A stretch of 64,000 nucleotides of DNA from Paralvinella palmiformis (taxonomy: Eukaryota; Annelida; Polychaeta; Terebellida; Alvinellidae). Where the stretch lies: contig JAODUP010000150.1 in the NCBI GenBank assembly GCA_025642065.1, forward strand, positions 434,001 through 498,000. The letters are read 5' to 3'. Position numbers and translations under genes: made by a program. The notes beneath the pieces are model-generated. The model ran no database searches. It saw nothing but the letters and a program-made list of their open reading frames with translations, and had not been told where the DNA came from. Of the stretch, positions 1 to 11,800 are shown piece after piece. Within the stretch, counting starts at the first letter, position 1; every line of letters begins with the position of its first letter.

Positions 1-1080
1 ATTTAACCACATTATTATATCTTTATTATAATTATTTCTAACATCTAACAAATGGTCTGGTTCTTGTAATTGTTATATAATTTGGTAGATGTTAATATAG
101 TCAAATACAAGTTCATATTTAGGCAGCTGATGTATATGTATGCTAAATATTTTCTGAAAGGTTAGTTAGTCTTGTTTGTTTATTTTTTTGGGAAAAAAAA
201 ATTTTTTGGAAATTTCTGATTTTATTAATATAACGAATCTCTCCTCTGATCTTCCATTTACATAATTGTTTATTTTTCTTTATGATTTATATTGTAAATA
301 GTGTTTTTATTTTGTTTCTCAATTCTGTATCTGATGTTAGTGTTCACAAATCTTGGTGAGAATCCACAGTTAAGAGAAACAACAACAAAGAAATATTTAA
401 TGTTATATTGCATAGTGAATGTAGGTGTGTGTGTGTGTGCGTGTGCATGCGTGCATGTGTGTGTTAGTCAATTTGTGGCTGTATTTTTGGCATAAACTAA
501 TGTCATTTTATTTTATTTATTTCATTATTATGAGGTCAGATGTGCTTAATTTACAAATACACATTCAGAATTTGGTGTGTATGACATTGTAAATGTAAGT
601 GTATATTTGACTTCAAGACTGTATGAATGTATTTATAATATCTATAACAAATACAACCAAAGGTACAAAGAAACATTCAGTTCCAAAATGAATATACATG
701 AATCGAAGCCACATCTTGTTTGATTTTATGTTCTGTATGGTAATACTAATCTTTTGCATACACCAACAAAAACTAACAAAGACACTAGAAACAATGTTAT
801 TAATTATGTGAAGTATATTTACAATAAATAAATGTTTTATTATTCACTACCAAGTTTAGATGTTGTATTATTCTTGATCCCTTTAGAGTTGGAAGTTGTC
901 ACTCGGCCTTAACACTACTGTATTTGACATCAGGTTTCCATATTCTGATCAGACACAATTGATAATCTGGTAGATGAGAGAGAGAGTGCCCATGAGCACT
1001 AAACCATTAGCTTACAGAAATTATTAATTAATGATCACCCTATTAAGTAGGCAACATTTATTTTGTTTAGTTTCTTACTA
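1..1080. other. AT-rich non-coding stretch
   Basis: No convincing coding sequence on either strand. There is a short GT-rich microsatellite near 424-463 and an AATAAA-type signal around 823-833 followed by T-rich sequence. That signal could be the poly(A) end of a plus-strand gene lying to the left of the window, but no coding exon is visible to support this. Confidence 0.4.
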
Positions 1081-1084
1081 CTGT

Positions 1085-2005
1085 ATATACTCACATATAG
1101 ATGTTTTGGGTAGTGAAAAGGGAGTTCTCAGAAGCAACTCGACTTATACGCGCATCATATTTCCTACCAGCTGAAGGAAAGATGTTTTCGGCCATCCTTG
1201 ATACACAATACTATAGGTTCAACCCAATAAGAGCCAGAGTCAGAATAAAATCGTCACATCGCTGCCTACTATCCATCATTATTCAATAAATAACAATTAA
1301 TTTTCACCAAACTGTTATTTGGATCTCACAAACATGCCGGTCTTTATGTAATAATAGTTGATAGTAACGCGCTGTTACCTACCAGTACCTCCAGATGTGC
1401 CGTGAAACAATGAATTAATAACACTTGCCTTATTGAAGCTACAATCAGGCATGTGTGTGATTGACAGTTGGAACAAAATCGCCACATCTCTGCCTACTAG
1501 TCTTAGTCAATAAATTAAGATTCATTTTCACCAAACTGTTATTTGGATCTCACAAACATGCCAGTCTTTATGTGATAATACTTGATAGTCACGTACCTCC
1601 AGATGATTAGCAATAATATAAAAATCACTGTTCACATTGCAAACCTTGCTCGACACTTGCTGTGAAACAATTAATTAATAACATTTGCCAGTTGAAGGGA
1701 GTCTACAATCAGGTGTGTTTAGTGTGACAAATTTGTATATTTATATTAGTTATAACACCAAAGCAAAATATGCACATGTGCGTGTGTCTCTCTCTCTCTG
1801 TGTGTGTGTGTTGCTGCCGGTGAAGAAATTCATATTGATATATTTACGACCCACTTGCTGACACCCTGAGTTTGATATGACTGGGTCACCTTTGTCTCCA
1901 ATGACAGCTTTTCTCTCTCGAATGACAAATAACAACAATGATCCGGATTTTGAGGCATTTTAAGACAATACTTGACCTCAACTTATACAGTGAGCATATG
2001 CCTGA
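1085..2005. mobile_element. Possible degenerate inverted-repeat (MITE-like) element
   Basis: The left edge reads TATACTCACATATAGATG. The reverse complement of the right edge (about 1971-2003) reads TATGCTCACTGTATAAGTTG. The two can be aligned as weak terminal inverted repeats. No transposase is visible inside and no target-site duplication could be identified. The call is tentative. Confidence 0.25.
1240..1716. repeat. Degenerate tandem duplication of about 240 bp
   Basis: Two diverged direct copies, about 1240-1460 and 1473-1716. Both contain the blocks CACCAAACTGTTATTTGGAT, CTCACAAACATGCC and TCTTTATGT in the same order. Both also carry a version of GTGAAACAATNAATTAATAACA near their right end and a shared CTACAATCAGG. 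Mismatches and small indels show that the duplication is old. It sits inside a possible larger element at about 1085-2005. Confidence 0.65.
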
Positions 2006-2059
2006 GGAAAGAATTACAGGGTCAAAAATTGACCTCAGTTTATCTGCTGGGTGGACTTA

Positions 2060-3552
2060 GCAATGTTCATAGGAGCCACATGGCTTATTGAAGTTAACAT
2101 ATTTACCAAGATACAAATTAATTCCTGTTGTGGATTCAGAATTTAGAATCAGCCCATTGTGCCCTCCTGTATCTGATAAAATTTGACTAAATGAAGCCAA
2201 CACTAAAAGGAATCACCTGTCTGCTATGTGTCCAAACTGTGATCAGCGTCTAGGCTAAATAAAATATTCCAAACATAAACACATCTGTGTTGTGTGTGTT
2301 TACAGTAGAGGCCAAACTGATTATTACTTGTAATTAAACAGTATATTAAACAGTTTATTTAATAGACTGGTTCTATGCTATAACCTTATTATAACATAAC
2401 AATCTATAAAGATGGTTTCATCCATTTTACTTATCAACAGATGGATTTATTAGGTTCCTATCCAGATCAGAGGTTTTTGGAACTAAACGTTGGCTGATTA
2501 CCAGAGGAAGGAGGTTTTCTCTGTAATAATGCTATTTCCTTCCCACAGTTCACCCATTTCTCATGATATGCTCTCGTTATCAAAGGGAGAACAAAAGAAG
2601 TAGATAAAAACAGGAGCTTTTATGGCAAATCTAAATAAATAGCCACTAAATGTCTGTACATTTAATGTACAGTATGATTTTTGTATACGTTTTAGACAAT
2701 TCAGCTAAAGTACATGACCTAAATGTGTCCTGACATGCTTGTAAGTCACCATAAATTATATAATGGTAAAACTGCCAGCAAATATAGTATAAATGGAAGT
2801 ATAATAAGATAGATTAAGAACTTACTTCAAGACAGAATGTTATGATAAATGGTGGGCTGTCCTCATTGACCTATATTCCGAGTGGTATACCACAGGTAGT
2901 GTACCTGGTTTAGTTTTGTATAGTTCATAAGTGACCTATCTGGAGTAGTGGGCAATAATTACAAAGGATACTAAAGTATATCAAGAATGGAATATTCTGG
3001 AAGATCATAAGAAACAGTAGAATAGATTGAACATCCATATAAACCACAATTTTAAAAATCTAGTAATTTCAGTTAATTATTCTAAAACGTTTAGTAAAAA
3101 TATGATTATAACATATCAAATTACAGATAACAAAGGCTATATTATTGTAACCCAATTATAATTCAATTATAAATGAGTAAAATGACTATTAATTACGATA
3201 AATAAGAATTGATACCATAGAACTTATAATACTTTTCACAACTAGTTATAGGTAAATTTTTGCCTATTCATAAAATAACCAATTAAATAAACAATCAATG
3301 GCATTTTAAATTATAAGAGAAGCTGCCTTTAAAGTATACCTAATTCTGAATGGCATTGGTAAGTCTGCTTATTTCCAATTGGTTTGAGATTAAATATATT
3401 TACTCCGAACATAATGCTAATTTAATACAATTTTACCGTCGTTTATATGGATGATAGATAGAACAACATAAAATATAATCAGGCTAAGTTTAAAAACTTT
3501 TAATACAAGGACTGCTACAATCACTTTGAGGAGTATTCAAAACTATACATAG

Positions 3553-3620
<68 letters not shown>

Positions 3621-4140
3621 AAAGACGTTATTATAGTGTCCATCCTGGAAATCCAGATAAAGTGAAAGGTTTTTGCAGATTAACAAAATTGTGAATTAAT
3701 TAATGATTGTTTATGTTATATTAATTATTTATTAACACGTTGATTGGATTATGAAGTCTGCCAAATGATAAAGTATTCTCTCCTTTATATACAGTCTATT
3801 CTAAAATATAACTTTATTTGAATTAGTTCCCATGGTGAATATCTCATATTCAGCTATTGTGGGAACAATTAAGCCTCATTAAAAACTACCATTTATCTCA
3901 TTATTATAATGATTATAAATTTTAAGCATGAACTGTGAATGAACAACCCTGCTATAGTATTTAATATATATCATATACATTTATTAGATGCGCGTTCAGA
4001 CACGTACGCGTTTTATTTATCACTAAATGCTTTGGGGGGGGTTATTTATGATTTTTGGTAATATCAGTTTTGCTTGATACTAAACACCTCATTTTTAGGT
4101 TTATGGTTATGTAGTAAATAGTATTACGGTCCAACTACAC
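2060..4140. other. Non-coding stretch upstream of DIS3
   Basis: Only short chance ORFs are present, with no splice-consistent coding exon recognised. The stretch contains the CT/TA microsatellite at 3552-3617 and a run of eight G at 4034-4041. Its last hundred bases presumably hold the DIS3 promoter, but I see no recognisable TATA box. Confidence 0.4.
3552..3617. repeat. Compound (CT)n(TA)n microsatellite
   Basis: An uninterrupted CT run passes directly into an uninterrupted TA run. The same compound arrangement recurs near 28531-28575, 52138-52210, 57386-57439 and 59178-59229. Confidence 0.95.
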
Positions 4141-4153
4141 ACGCGGTTTATGT

Positions 4154-4168
4154 GAGCGAATATCGCTC
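4154..4168. promoter_or_regulatory. Short perfect palindrome upstream of DIS3
   Basis: GAGCGA and TCGCTC flank a three-base ATA centre, about 55 bases before the DIS3 start codon, in a locally more CpG-rich patch. It could be a transcription-factor site or a 5' UTR hairpin. No specific factor is claimed. Confidence 0.25.
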
Positions 4169-4222
4169 GTTTGAAGTTTCTCTTTTATAGTGTTCACTTT
4201 GGCTTCACGGAACCTTAGCAAA

Positions 4223-7063
4223 ATGTTGAAGTCAAAGGTGTTCATGTTAAAAACTAAGAAAGGCAGTATTATGAAGATAGTTCGTGAGCATTATCTACGA
4301 GATGATATTTGGTGTGGGTTTTTAGCCTGTGAGCTATGTTCACACGATGACGAAAAACAGCTTCCCGTTCTTGAATTATCGCCACCGACTTCAAGTAATT
4401 TGTGTCCTGGTTCACATTATCTGATTCCTGACACTAACGTACTTCTACACCAGATTGACGTTATTGAAGATAAGTCGGTGACAAATGTTATCATTTTGCA
4501 GACAGTCCTGCAAGAAGTTCGTCACAGAAGTGCTCCTTGTTATAAGCGCATCAAAGACTGTATTGATGATCCAGGTAAACATTTCTATGTGTTTGTTAAT
4601 GAATTCCACAAAGACACTTATGTCGAACGACTGCCTGGAGAGAGTAGCAATGATCGGAATGACCGTGCCATTAGGATTAGTGTTATGTGGTATGGCAAAC
4701 ATCTGGCCTTGTCAGATGACAGTCTCCGAGTTGTCCTTTTAACAGATGATGTGGCAAACAGAGAACAAGCAAAGCAGAATGGTATCCATGCATTCAGTAT
4801 GAAGGATTATGTGAAGAGCTTAGGCAATGCCAGTGATCTTATTGACAAATTATCTACAGATGAGAACAAAGTTATTGATGGCAAGCCATTGTATCCGGAA
4901 CATTTGCCACTTTCACAGATCCAGGAGGGTATAAAAAATGGGAAATATATGCAAGGAACATTTCAGGCGTCACGTGAGAACTATCTAGAAGCTTACGTTA
5001 ACATCCGGGATGAAGAGCATCAAGTGTTTATACAAGGTCATGATTATGTAAATCGTGCCATACAAGATGATCTGGTTGCTATTGAAATGCTTCCAGAGGA
5101 TGAATGGACTTGTCCATCTTCTTGGGTTTTAGAGGATGAGGAAGAAAAGGGAGATGAGGAAGATATAAAAGAAGATGAAATAGTTCGTACTTCGACTGGA
5201 AAGAAGTCAAAGATACCAAGTGGTCGAGTTGTTGGGATCATCAAACGGAACTGGAGACAGTATTGTGGTATGTTACAGAAATCAGTGTTGAAGGGTTCAA
5301 ATCGACACCTATTTGTGGCAGCAGAGCGTCGAATCCCAAAGATCCGCATAGAGACTAGACAAGCTGATGTGCTGGATGGACAGAGGATTGTCGTCGTGAT
5401 TGATTCATGGCCAAGAACATCCCGATATCCACAGGGTCATTTTGTACGCAAACTAGGCAACATTGGTGATAAGGACACAGAGAATGAGGTTCTCCTTCTA
5501 GAACATGATGTACCACATTCATCTTTCTCAGGAGCAGTTTTGAAATGTTTACCTTCCTTGCCATGGATTATAACAGATGATGACTTGACACACCGTGTTG
5601 ATGTGAGACATTTGCCGATCTGTAGCGTAGACCCTCCGGGCTGTACAGATATCGATGATGCACTCCACTGTATTGAGCTCAGCAATGGTAACTATCAAGT
5701 TGGAGTACATATAGCTGATGTGTCACATTTCATTAGACCAGGCACAGCCATAGACAAAGAAGCAGCTAACAGAGGTACCACTGTATACCTTATTGATAAG
5801 AGAATTGACATGGTACCAGAACTTCTCAGTTCTAATTTGTGTTCATTGAGGTCAGAGGAAGACCGCTTTGCCTTCACTGTGATCTGGGAGATGACCAAAG
5901 ATGCAAAGATTCTGTCTACTTTATTTCACAAGAGCATCATTCGCTCAAAAGCTGCACTGACCTATGCTGAAGCACAACTTCGTATTGATGACAAGAGCAT
6001 GAAAGATGATGTCACTGAGGGTTTGCGACGATTAAACAGTCTTGCTAAAATACTGAAGAAGATCCGGATCCGGAATGGTGCACTGACCTTGGCTTCTCAA
6101 GAAGTGCGTTTTCACATTGACAGCGAGACACATGATCCCATTGATGTGCAAACAAAGGAGCTTCGCGAAACTAATTCTATGGTAGAAGAATTCATGTTAT
6201 TAGCTAACATATCTGTAGCTGAAAAGATACTTGATGAATTCCCAGACTGTGCTTTGCTTCGAAGACACCCGGCGCCACCTGCATCAAATTTTGAGCCACT
6301 GATCCGAGTGGCAGAGACGAGAGGCTTTAAGATAGATGTTAGTTGTGGTAAGGCTCTAGCTGACTCTCTAGATGCTGCAAACATCCAAGAAAATCCATAC
6401 TTCAACACAATGCTGCGTATTCTCACCACACGCTGTATGATGCAGGCTGTTTACTTCTGCAGTGGGATGTGCGCAAAGAGTGATTTCCCTCATTATGGCC
6501 TAGCCACACCTATATACACTCACTTCACATCTCCAATTAGACGATATTCAGATGTCATAGTTCATCGTCTCTTAGCAGTTGCCATCAGTGCTGATGCTAC
6601 ATATCCAGAACTCCTTGATAAACACCGAAGTCAGTCTATTTGTAACAACCTGAACTACCGACACCGTATGGCACAGTATGCCGGCAGAGCTTCAGTCGTA
6701 CTCCATACACAAATATTCTTTAAGAACCGAATCCTTGATGAACAAGGTTATGTACTATTTGTGCGCAAGAATGCTCTCCAAGTTCTCATACCGAAGTATG
6801 GCCTCGAGGGTACAGTATACTTGATGGATGCTAACCAGCAGACCATGTTTACTTACAATGAAGAAGAATCAACGCAGACTTGTGGTGATGTCAGTTTACA
6901 CATGTTTGATCCAGTTACTGTACAGATTAGCATTGACAGCACCAACATCCAACATCAAAAACTGTGTATGAAACTCATCAAACCAGTCATACCAAACTTC
7001 AGTGTCAATCCGTGTCAGAACATCACTGAAGATCAACCTCCAAATAAAAAACTCAAAAACTAG
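4223..7063 (+). CDS. DIS3: Exosome catalytic ribonuclease DIS3/RRP44, intronless
   Basis: This encodes 946 residues, close to the human protein length of about 958. It is the catalytic subunit of the RNA exosome, with 3'-to-5' exoribonuclease activity (RNB domain) and endoribonuclease activity (PIN domain), acting mainly in the nucleus. Visible in order: the CR3 cysteine motif (C31, C36, C39); a PIN domain at about 60-180 with acidic residues D70, E98, D147 and D176; cold-shock domains; an RNB domain whose active-site segment CSVDPPGCTDIDDA begins at residue 467; HFTSPIRRYSD near 767; and an S1-like domain from about 842. The reading frame also runs upstream to 4190, but that is a GTG. The conserved start MLKSK places the ATG at 4223. 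The gene is a single uninterrupted exon, which suggests retrocopy origin or intron loss. All key catalytic residues are intact, so it looks functional. It is convergent with ANKRD6. Confidence 0.96.
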   Translation: MLKSKVFMLKTKKGSIMKIVREHYLRDDIWCGFLACELCSHDDEKQLPVLELSPPTSSNLCPGSHYLIPDTNVLLHQIDVIEDKSVTNVIILQTVLQEVRHRSAPCYKRIKDCIDDPGKHFYVFVNEFHKDTYVERLPGESSNDRNDRAIRISVMWYGKHLALSDDSLRVVLLTDDVANREQAKQNGIHAFSMKDYVKSLGNASDLIDKLSTDENKVIDGKPLYPEHLPLSQIQEGIKNGKYMQGTFQASRENYLEAYVNIRDEEHQVFIQGHDYVNRAIQDDLVAIEMLPEDEWTCPSSWVLEDEEEKGDEEDIKEDEIVRTSTGKKSKIPSGRVVGIIKRNWRQYCGMLQKSVLKGSNRHLFVAAERRIPKIRIETRQADVLDGQRIVVVIDSWPRTSRYPQGHFVRKLGNIGDKDTENEVLLLEHDVPHSSFSGAVLKCLPSLPWIITDDDLTHRVDVRHLPICSVDPPGCTDIDDALHCIELSNGNYQVGVHIADVSHFIRPGTAIDKEAANRGTTVYLIDKRIDMVPELLSSNLCSLRSEEDRFAFTVIWEMTKDAKILSTLFHKSIIRSKAALTYAEAQLRIDDKSMKDDVTEGLRRLNSLAKILKKIRIRNGALTLASQEVRFHIDSETHDPIDVQTKELRETNSMVEEFMLLANISVAEKILDEFPDCALLRRHPAPPASNFEPLIRVAETRGFKIDVSCGKALADSLDAANIQENPYFNTMLRILTTRCMMQAVYFCSGMCAKSDFPHYGLATPIYTHFTSPIRRYSDVIVHRLLAVAISADATYPELLDKHRSQSICNNLNYRHRMAQYAGRASVVLHTQIFFKNRILDEQGYVLFVRKNALQVLIPKYGLEGTVYLMDANQQTMFTYNEEESTQTCGDVSLHMFDPVTVQISIDSTNIQHQKLCMKLIKPVIPNFSVNPCQNITEDQPPNKKLKN

Positions 7064-7111
7064 TCACCTCATTAATGATAGCTATTAATGTTTATTGTGA
7101 ACTGGTGACAC

Positions 7112-7117
7112 AATAAA
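7112..7117 (+). terminator. Candidate DIS3 poly(A) signal
   Basis: An AATAAA hexamer lies 49 bases after the DIS3 stop codon. Further hexamers at 7201-7210 would give a slightly longer 3' UTR. The choice between them cannot be made from sequence alone. Confidence 0.5.
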
Positions 7118-7210
7118 AACTATAGTATTAATAATTAAGAAGACTTTGTTCAAAAGAAAACACATTCAGTTGACAATGTTTCGGTGAATAATGTGTTTTA
7201 AATAAATAAA

Positions 7211-8860
7211 AGTGTTGTAATGATTAGTTCTTGACCTAAAATGATTAGTTCTTGAGCTAAAATATGTTTGTTTTAGGAATACCCATTGTAAAAAGCAGAA
7301 ACATGGTTAATGACAAATTTGTACATAAAATGAAAATCCTATTTTGTTGGGTTTTGGACGTAATGGGAAGATAAGAAATGGAGTTAAGAGCACTGCTGGT
7401 TAGAAATTAGTTATCAGTCTAAGTTGTTCTCAAATATCAAAAAATTATTATTTTCATATATCATGTTTTTTATTAGTAAAATGCTTTGAAAACCAATGTT
7501 AGTTTGTTATACTGGTTTATATGATTTTTTTATATCCTTGCTATTCAAGAGATGCCACTGATTAATAAGTAATCCAGTGTGAAATGTATACACTTGGTGT
7601 GCAATTATATAGCTGCTCATCTTCTTTGGGTGTATACAATGTTTTTCAGTTTTTGGTTCCACATCAGCGGTTGTAGTTAGTTTTTCAGATGATAAATTTT
7701 AGAATATATTTTTAAGGAATGGCAAGATTTGATTGAAACTCAAATCATTTTAACAATCGAGCAACACCGACTTTCTCTAATATTAATGAAGCTGATAATG
7801 TTTTAGACTTTGATATTATGTTATGATTCCCCTCCATAATAAAAAGACAAAAATTAGTCCGCAAAATTAAATTTGTTCAACTGTTGCGGTTGTTTAGTTT
7901 GTCGGAGGATCTAATGGAACTGTCCATAATCATCTCTTGTGATGTGAATGTTCAGTGTTCTTTAAATTTGCTTATCTTTGTTCGGATCATCATAATATCA
8001 TCATTCACTTCTGTACGGTACTCTTCCACGAGTTGAGAAGTGTGTAAATAGGGGTTAATAACACATTAGCACAAAAGATCATTTGAAAGAGGTGTCATCT
8101 CTTATAAAGTGACAACCTAGTTGGAATAAATTGACAAATCTGTAATTAATGGGTTCATTATATCTTTAAGGATCGACTTGACTAACATTTACTTCTTGTA
8201 TAAAGTGCCATAATGGAATTATTAGAAAGATGTTTGATAATCTGGATTTTTAAATGTGGTTTTCTTCCAAGCTATAATACCAGACAAATAGCTCATTATA
8301 ATCAGTGTGTGATATTAATTCTCGTACTGGACCAGTGTTTCAATAATTGTCTCGCACTACTTGACTTGCTGGTCTAGTATCAATGTCGCAGTACTCGATC
8401 TGCCGGTCTAGTATCTGTCACAGTACTCAATCTGCTAGTACTTGACTTCCCAGTCTAGTGTCCATTTTAATGAAGAAACGAGTAGAGAGATACAGACTAA
8501 TTCTAACCCGCTTCCCGACAAATAACCAAACTCACAATTTGTTTATTAACTTGTGAAGAATAAACACACAAATAACTTCAGTTGTGATATTCCATAAAAT
8601 CTAGGATGTGTCACAAATGACATTCGCTGCACAATTGACCAATGTTATGTAATTTATAATTATGTAAATGAAACTTCGGCAAAGACAAACGTGGTACGAG
8701 CAAAAATCCGTCGGAAGGAATTTTTTTCCTTCTATTTCAATTTTTGCCACTGGTATGTTATCCCATGATAATTCTTTGTTAAAAATGTGGCAATTTGTAA
8801 AAGGAGTGAAGTAGCCAAGTGTATCGAAATTAAAAGTTGAGAAACCACCAATAAAACTCA
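7211..8860. other. Intergenic stretch right of DIS3
   Basis: AT-rich, with no supported exon. Around 8320-8460 a short motif built on GTCTAGTATC and CAGTACTC recurs imperfectly three or four times. Nothing else is recognised. Confidence 0.4.
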
Positions 8861-8865
8861 TGCTG

Positions 8866-9020
8866 GGACTCATTCTTTTTCAATTGTTGTCCCTACTTTT
8901 TGGAATTCACTCCCTGAACATGTCAAGTCATCAAATAGCAGTTTCTTTCCATCACCATTTGAAAACTCACCTTTTCAGAATCGCTTATCCTTCCTAAGTT
9001 TCCATGCCATCTGACCATTT
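8866..9020 (+). mobile_element. LINE reverse-transcriptase C-terminal remnant
   Basis: The plus-strand translation includes FWNSLPEHVKSSNSSFF followed by FENSPFQNRLSF. This matches the pattern seen at the C-terminus of many animal non-LTR retrotransposon polyproteins (a W-N-S-L-P core, then a serine-rich segment and F-K/Q-x-x-L). It is short and isolated, so it is a dead fragment. Confidence 0.5.
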
Positions 9021-9532
9021 GTTGATGAAATTTGCATTGTACCTGGACTATAAGTTTACTCAACCTCTGAATTAGGTGCGCCACTGAGCTCAATTATTTT
9101 CTAATAACCCTAACCGAAGCTGTATTATTATTATAAGCAGAATATGAAGAAAAAACAAGTGCAAACGAACTTTCGGATCACACAGGAAAATAGTTTAAGA
9201 TTCTAACTTAATAGTTATGTGCATATATGCACGTGTTGTGTTCAACTTTTTGTGTTATCCCTGCCAATATTTTTTTAAATATTTATTTAAATATATTTTT
9301 ATAAACAAATCTGTGTAAAACACATCAAAAGTTCTTTTCATCGAATCAAGTGACCAACTCTCCTGAGAAACTGAGAAATTATTTTGATATCCTGGTTCCT
9401 GTTTGAACAAAGTTTGTGTAGTTTGACCTACAGGGTGACATCTTATATGATTTTCTCCGTTTGTTTGGTGGGTTACCATGACGATCACGGAACAAGACAG
9501 TTACATCCAGGGCTTGATCTTTGAGTAGACTG

Positions 9533-9660
9533 TCAAAGTGGATCATGTTTATGAGGAGTAGAACTGGTGACAGTCTTCATCTCAAGGTCAAAGGTGATAT
9601 CAGCCTTGCACGTGGATCCCACACAGTTGGAACATTCCCATTTGACGGCCGTCTTCCGGG
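9533..9660 (-). pseudogene. FLYWCH-like zinc-finger fragment
   Basis: The minus-strand frame reads TAVKWECSNCVGSTCKADI and then a segment ending HKHDPL before a stop at 9533. The W-x-C ... C ... H-x-H spacing resembles the second half of a FLYWCH zinc finger, found in chromatin proteins and Mutator-like transposases. An in-frame TAA lies immediately upstream and no further exon is seen. A decayed transposon-derived or gene-derived fragment is the likeliest reading. Confidence 0.35.
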
Positions 9661-9699
9661 CTTACTTCTAGGTATATATAATAATAAATATAACTAAAA

Positions 9700-10850
9700 T
9701 AAATTGGTAAAAAAATATATTCTTCATGTGAGGGGGGGGGGTTCTATGTTCTAGATTCAAAAACATGGGTTTACACGGGCACGTGGTGTGGTTAAAACAA
9801 TTCTTTGGTGGTCAATTAATTTGATTAATATCCTATTTAGATTTTATTCTAATCACTAATGGTTGGTTACTCTGTCACTTATTTTATCTTGCATATAATA
9901 CATAAGTAGTGTTTTTGTTGGTAGAAACGCCGCAATAAATATTGCTTTTATGTGGATCACTGAGCTGACAGCCATGACCCATGTGGATAGTTAATTATGC
10001 GATAGTATCTGTACGCTTGTTCAGTGCATGCGTACAGAGAGTGGTGACGTCACAAACAACTTGGAATGACAGCATTTGACTGACCATAAGTATGTCTGAG
10101 TTTACAGAGAGACAAAATATATTATAGAATAATTATAATGATTCCATATAAGGATATTGAATCCAGCCAAAAGACAAGCTTCGCGTAGGCGCGTACGTAC
10201 ATGCGACGTTTTATTAAACCATTGTCAGTTTATATTCATATTAAAATGGTAATATTTAAAGTTAAAGGTTTTTACACTTTTTTTAATCAATGTAGACTTT
10301 CTATTTCACAGAAAGAAATTAACGTGTTAATTGAACCGCACGAATATTAACGTAAATAAACTATAAAGCATTGAAATTTAAATAAATTTAGTTTTTTGTT
10401 ACCTAAGAAGCCATTTGTATGCTCAGAGTGCAAGAAATGATTGTATTTGTTTAATATTCATGGAGGTCTGAACTATATATGATATAACTTTTGCGTTCTC
10501 TCGGTCTAATGTCAGCCTAGCAATTCTATTGTTAACATATTTTACTGTCTATAGTGTTAAAAATATTTTACTAGACCTGCAGGTCCAAAAGTTAGTTTCA
10601 CACATTGATTTATAATTATTAAACATAACACCCATTTCTGAGGAGAACAGTACCTTGGTACATAGTTGTTGTAGATATAAAATGATGCAATTATAGTTGT
10701 ATGCATAAAATGGTGCATTTACGGTAAGGTGCAGTTGTTTACAAGATCATACATAATATGGTAATACGGTGAATTAAACATAGCGCAATTAAAACGATTT
10801 GGTTAAAAGATGTAGAAAGTAATACACTTCTCAATATATGGTTTAACAAA
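9700..10850. other. Intergenic AT-rich stretch
   Basis: No coding exon is recognised. It contains a run of ten G at 9732-9741 and a CpG-rich patch with alternating CG/TA steps at about 10175-10212. The function of these is unknown. Confidence 0.35.
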
Positions 10851-10859
10851 AATTCTGAT

Positions 10860-11260
10860 GATAAAGGTCAAGGGAGATTATCAATGATGCCTTTAGGAGA
10901 TATTTGGGTTCTAATATTTATATTTGAACCGTTAAAAGTTACTGAGACCGGGGAGAAGCCAAAGGTGAAAAGTTTATGAATTAAAATACCTTGAATGAGT
11001 TCGCCTGATGTGATATACTGTGAGAGTAAATTATTGTTCAGTATTGCAGCTGGAGTATCACAACTAAAAATAGAATAAGACGCTGTACACTTTTCGTATA
11101 AAACAGACTGTATATGCATGGTATACATTTCCATACCATATAACAAATATAGGTCGGCAAATAGTTATCTATAATGTTCTTAATACTAGAATCGGCACCA
11201 AGGTCATTTAAACCAAAGAAAGATTTACGACACTTAGATATTCTGTTGTTGATATTATGT
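10860..11260 (-). mobile_element. LINE reverse-transcriptase remnant
   Basis: In the minus strand near 11230-11100 the frame reads CRKSFFGLNDLGADSSIKN and continues towards a YMVW motif. This recalls the segment downstream of the RT palm in animal LINEs (R-K-x-F-F-x-L-N, then Y-x-x-E/W). Frameshifts and stops break it up. The adjacent 92-codon open frame has no convincing similarity and may be chance. Confidence 0.35.
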
Positions 11261-11794
11261 TAATTAGTTAATAGATACAGGTGAAAATACTTCACAGTAG
11301 GTACTAAAAGTCCAAAGTAAAAATGGAATACCACTTGATTGAAGTATATATATATATATATATATATTGAATATTTTGAATTATAATTTTATTGACATTT
11401 AATTAATATTCTGGAATAGAAAAATGTACCATTAGTTAACGGCAAGATAATTAAAGTTTGCAGATCTTGTGTACCTACCGAAACTAATTAAGATGCTAAG
11501 CCATTATTAATGCAGATTGTTTTCTGATCGACTAATCGCAGCTAGACTTGTTACAAAATGAAACTAATGTTAGAACATGATTAGGTTAATATGAATAACT
11601 TATAAGTTATATCCCCACATCATGTTTAAGATTAGCTCCAATGTTTTCTATTGTAGAGCATTTCTTGATAAACATAATGTAGGTTAAAATTACCAGTCTT
11701 TATACACACACACACACACCGACACATACACACACCGACACAGTCTCCTAATTATTAAATACAGTCAAAACAAAAAACGATGCTTTTTAGATGA

Positions 11795-11800
11795 TTTATT
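11795..11800 (-). terminator. Candidate ANKRD6 poly(A) signal
   Basis: AATAAA on the minus strand, about 890 bases beyond the ANKRD6 stop codon. The intervening AT-rich sequence (11801-12687) has no coding signal and fits a long 3' UTR. The true cleavage site is not determined. Confidence 0.35.

Noticed and set aside
4190..4222. Upstream extension of the DIS3 frame to 4190
   Set aside because: The codon at 4190 is GTG, not ATG, and the conserved MLKSK start of DIS3 begins at 4223.
5044..6429. Antisense open frames inside DIS3
   Set aside because: They are shadows of the long DIS3 frame on the other strand.
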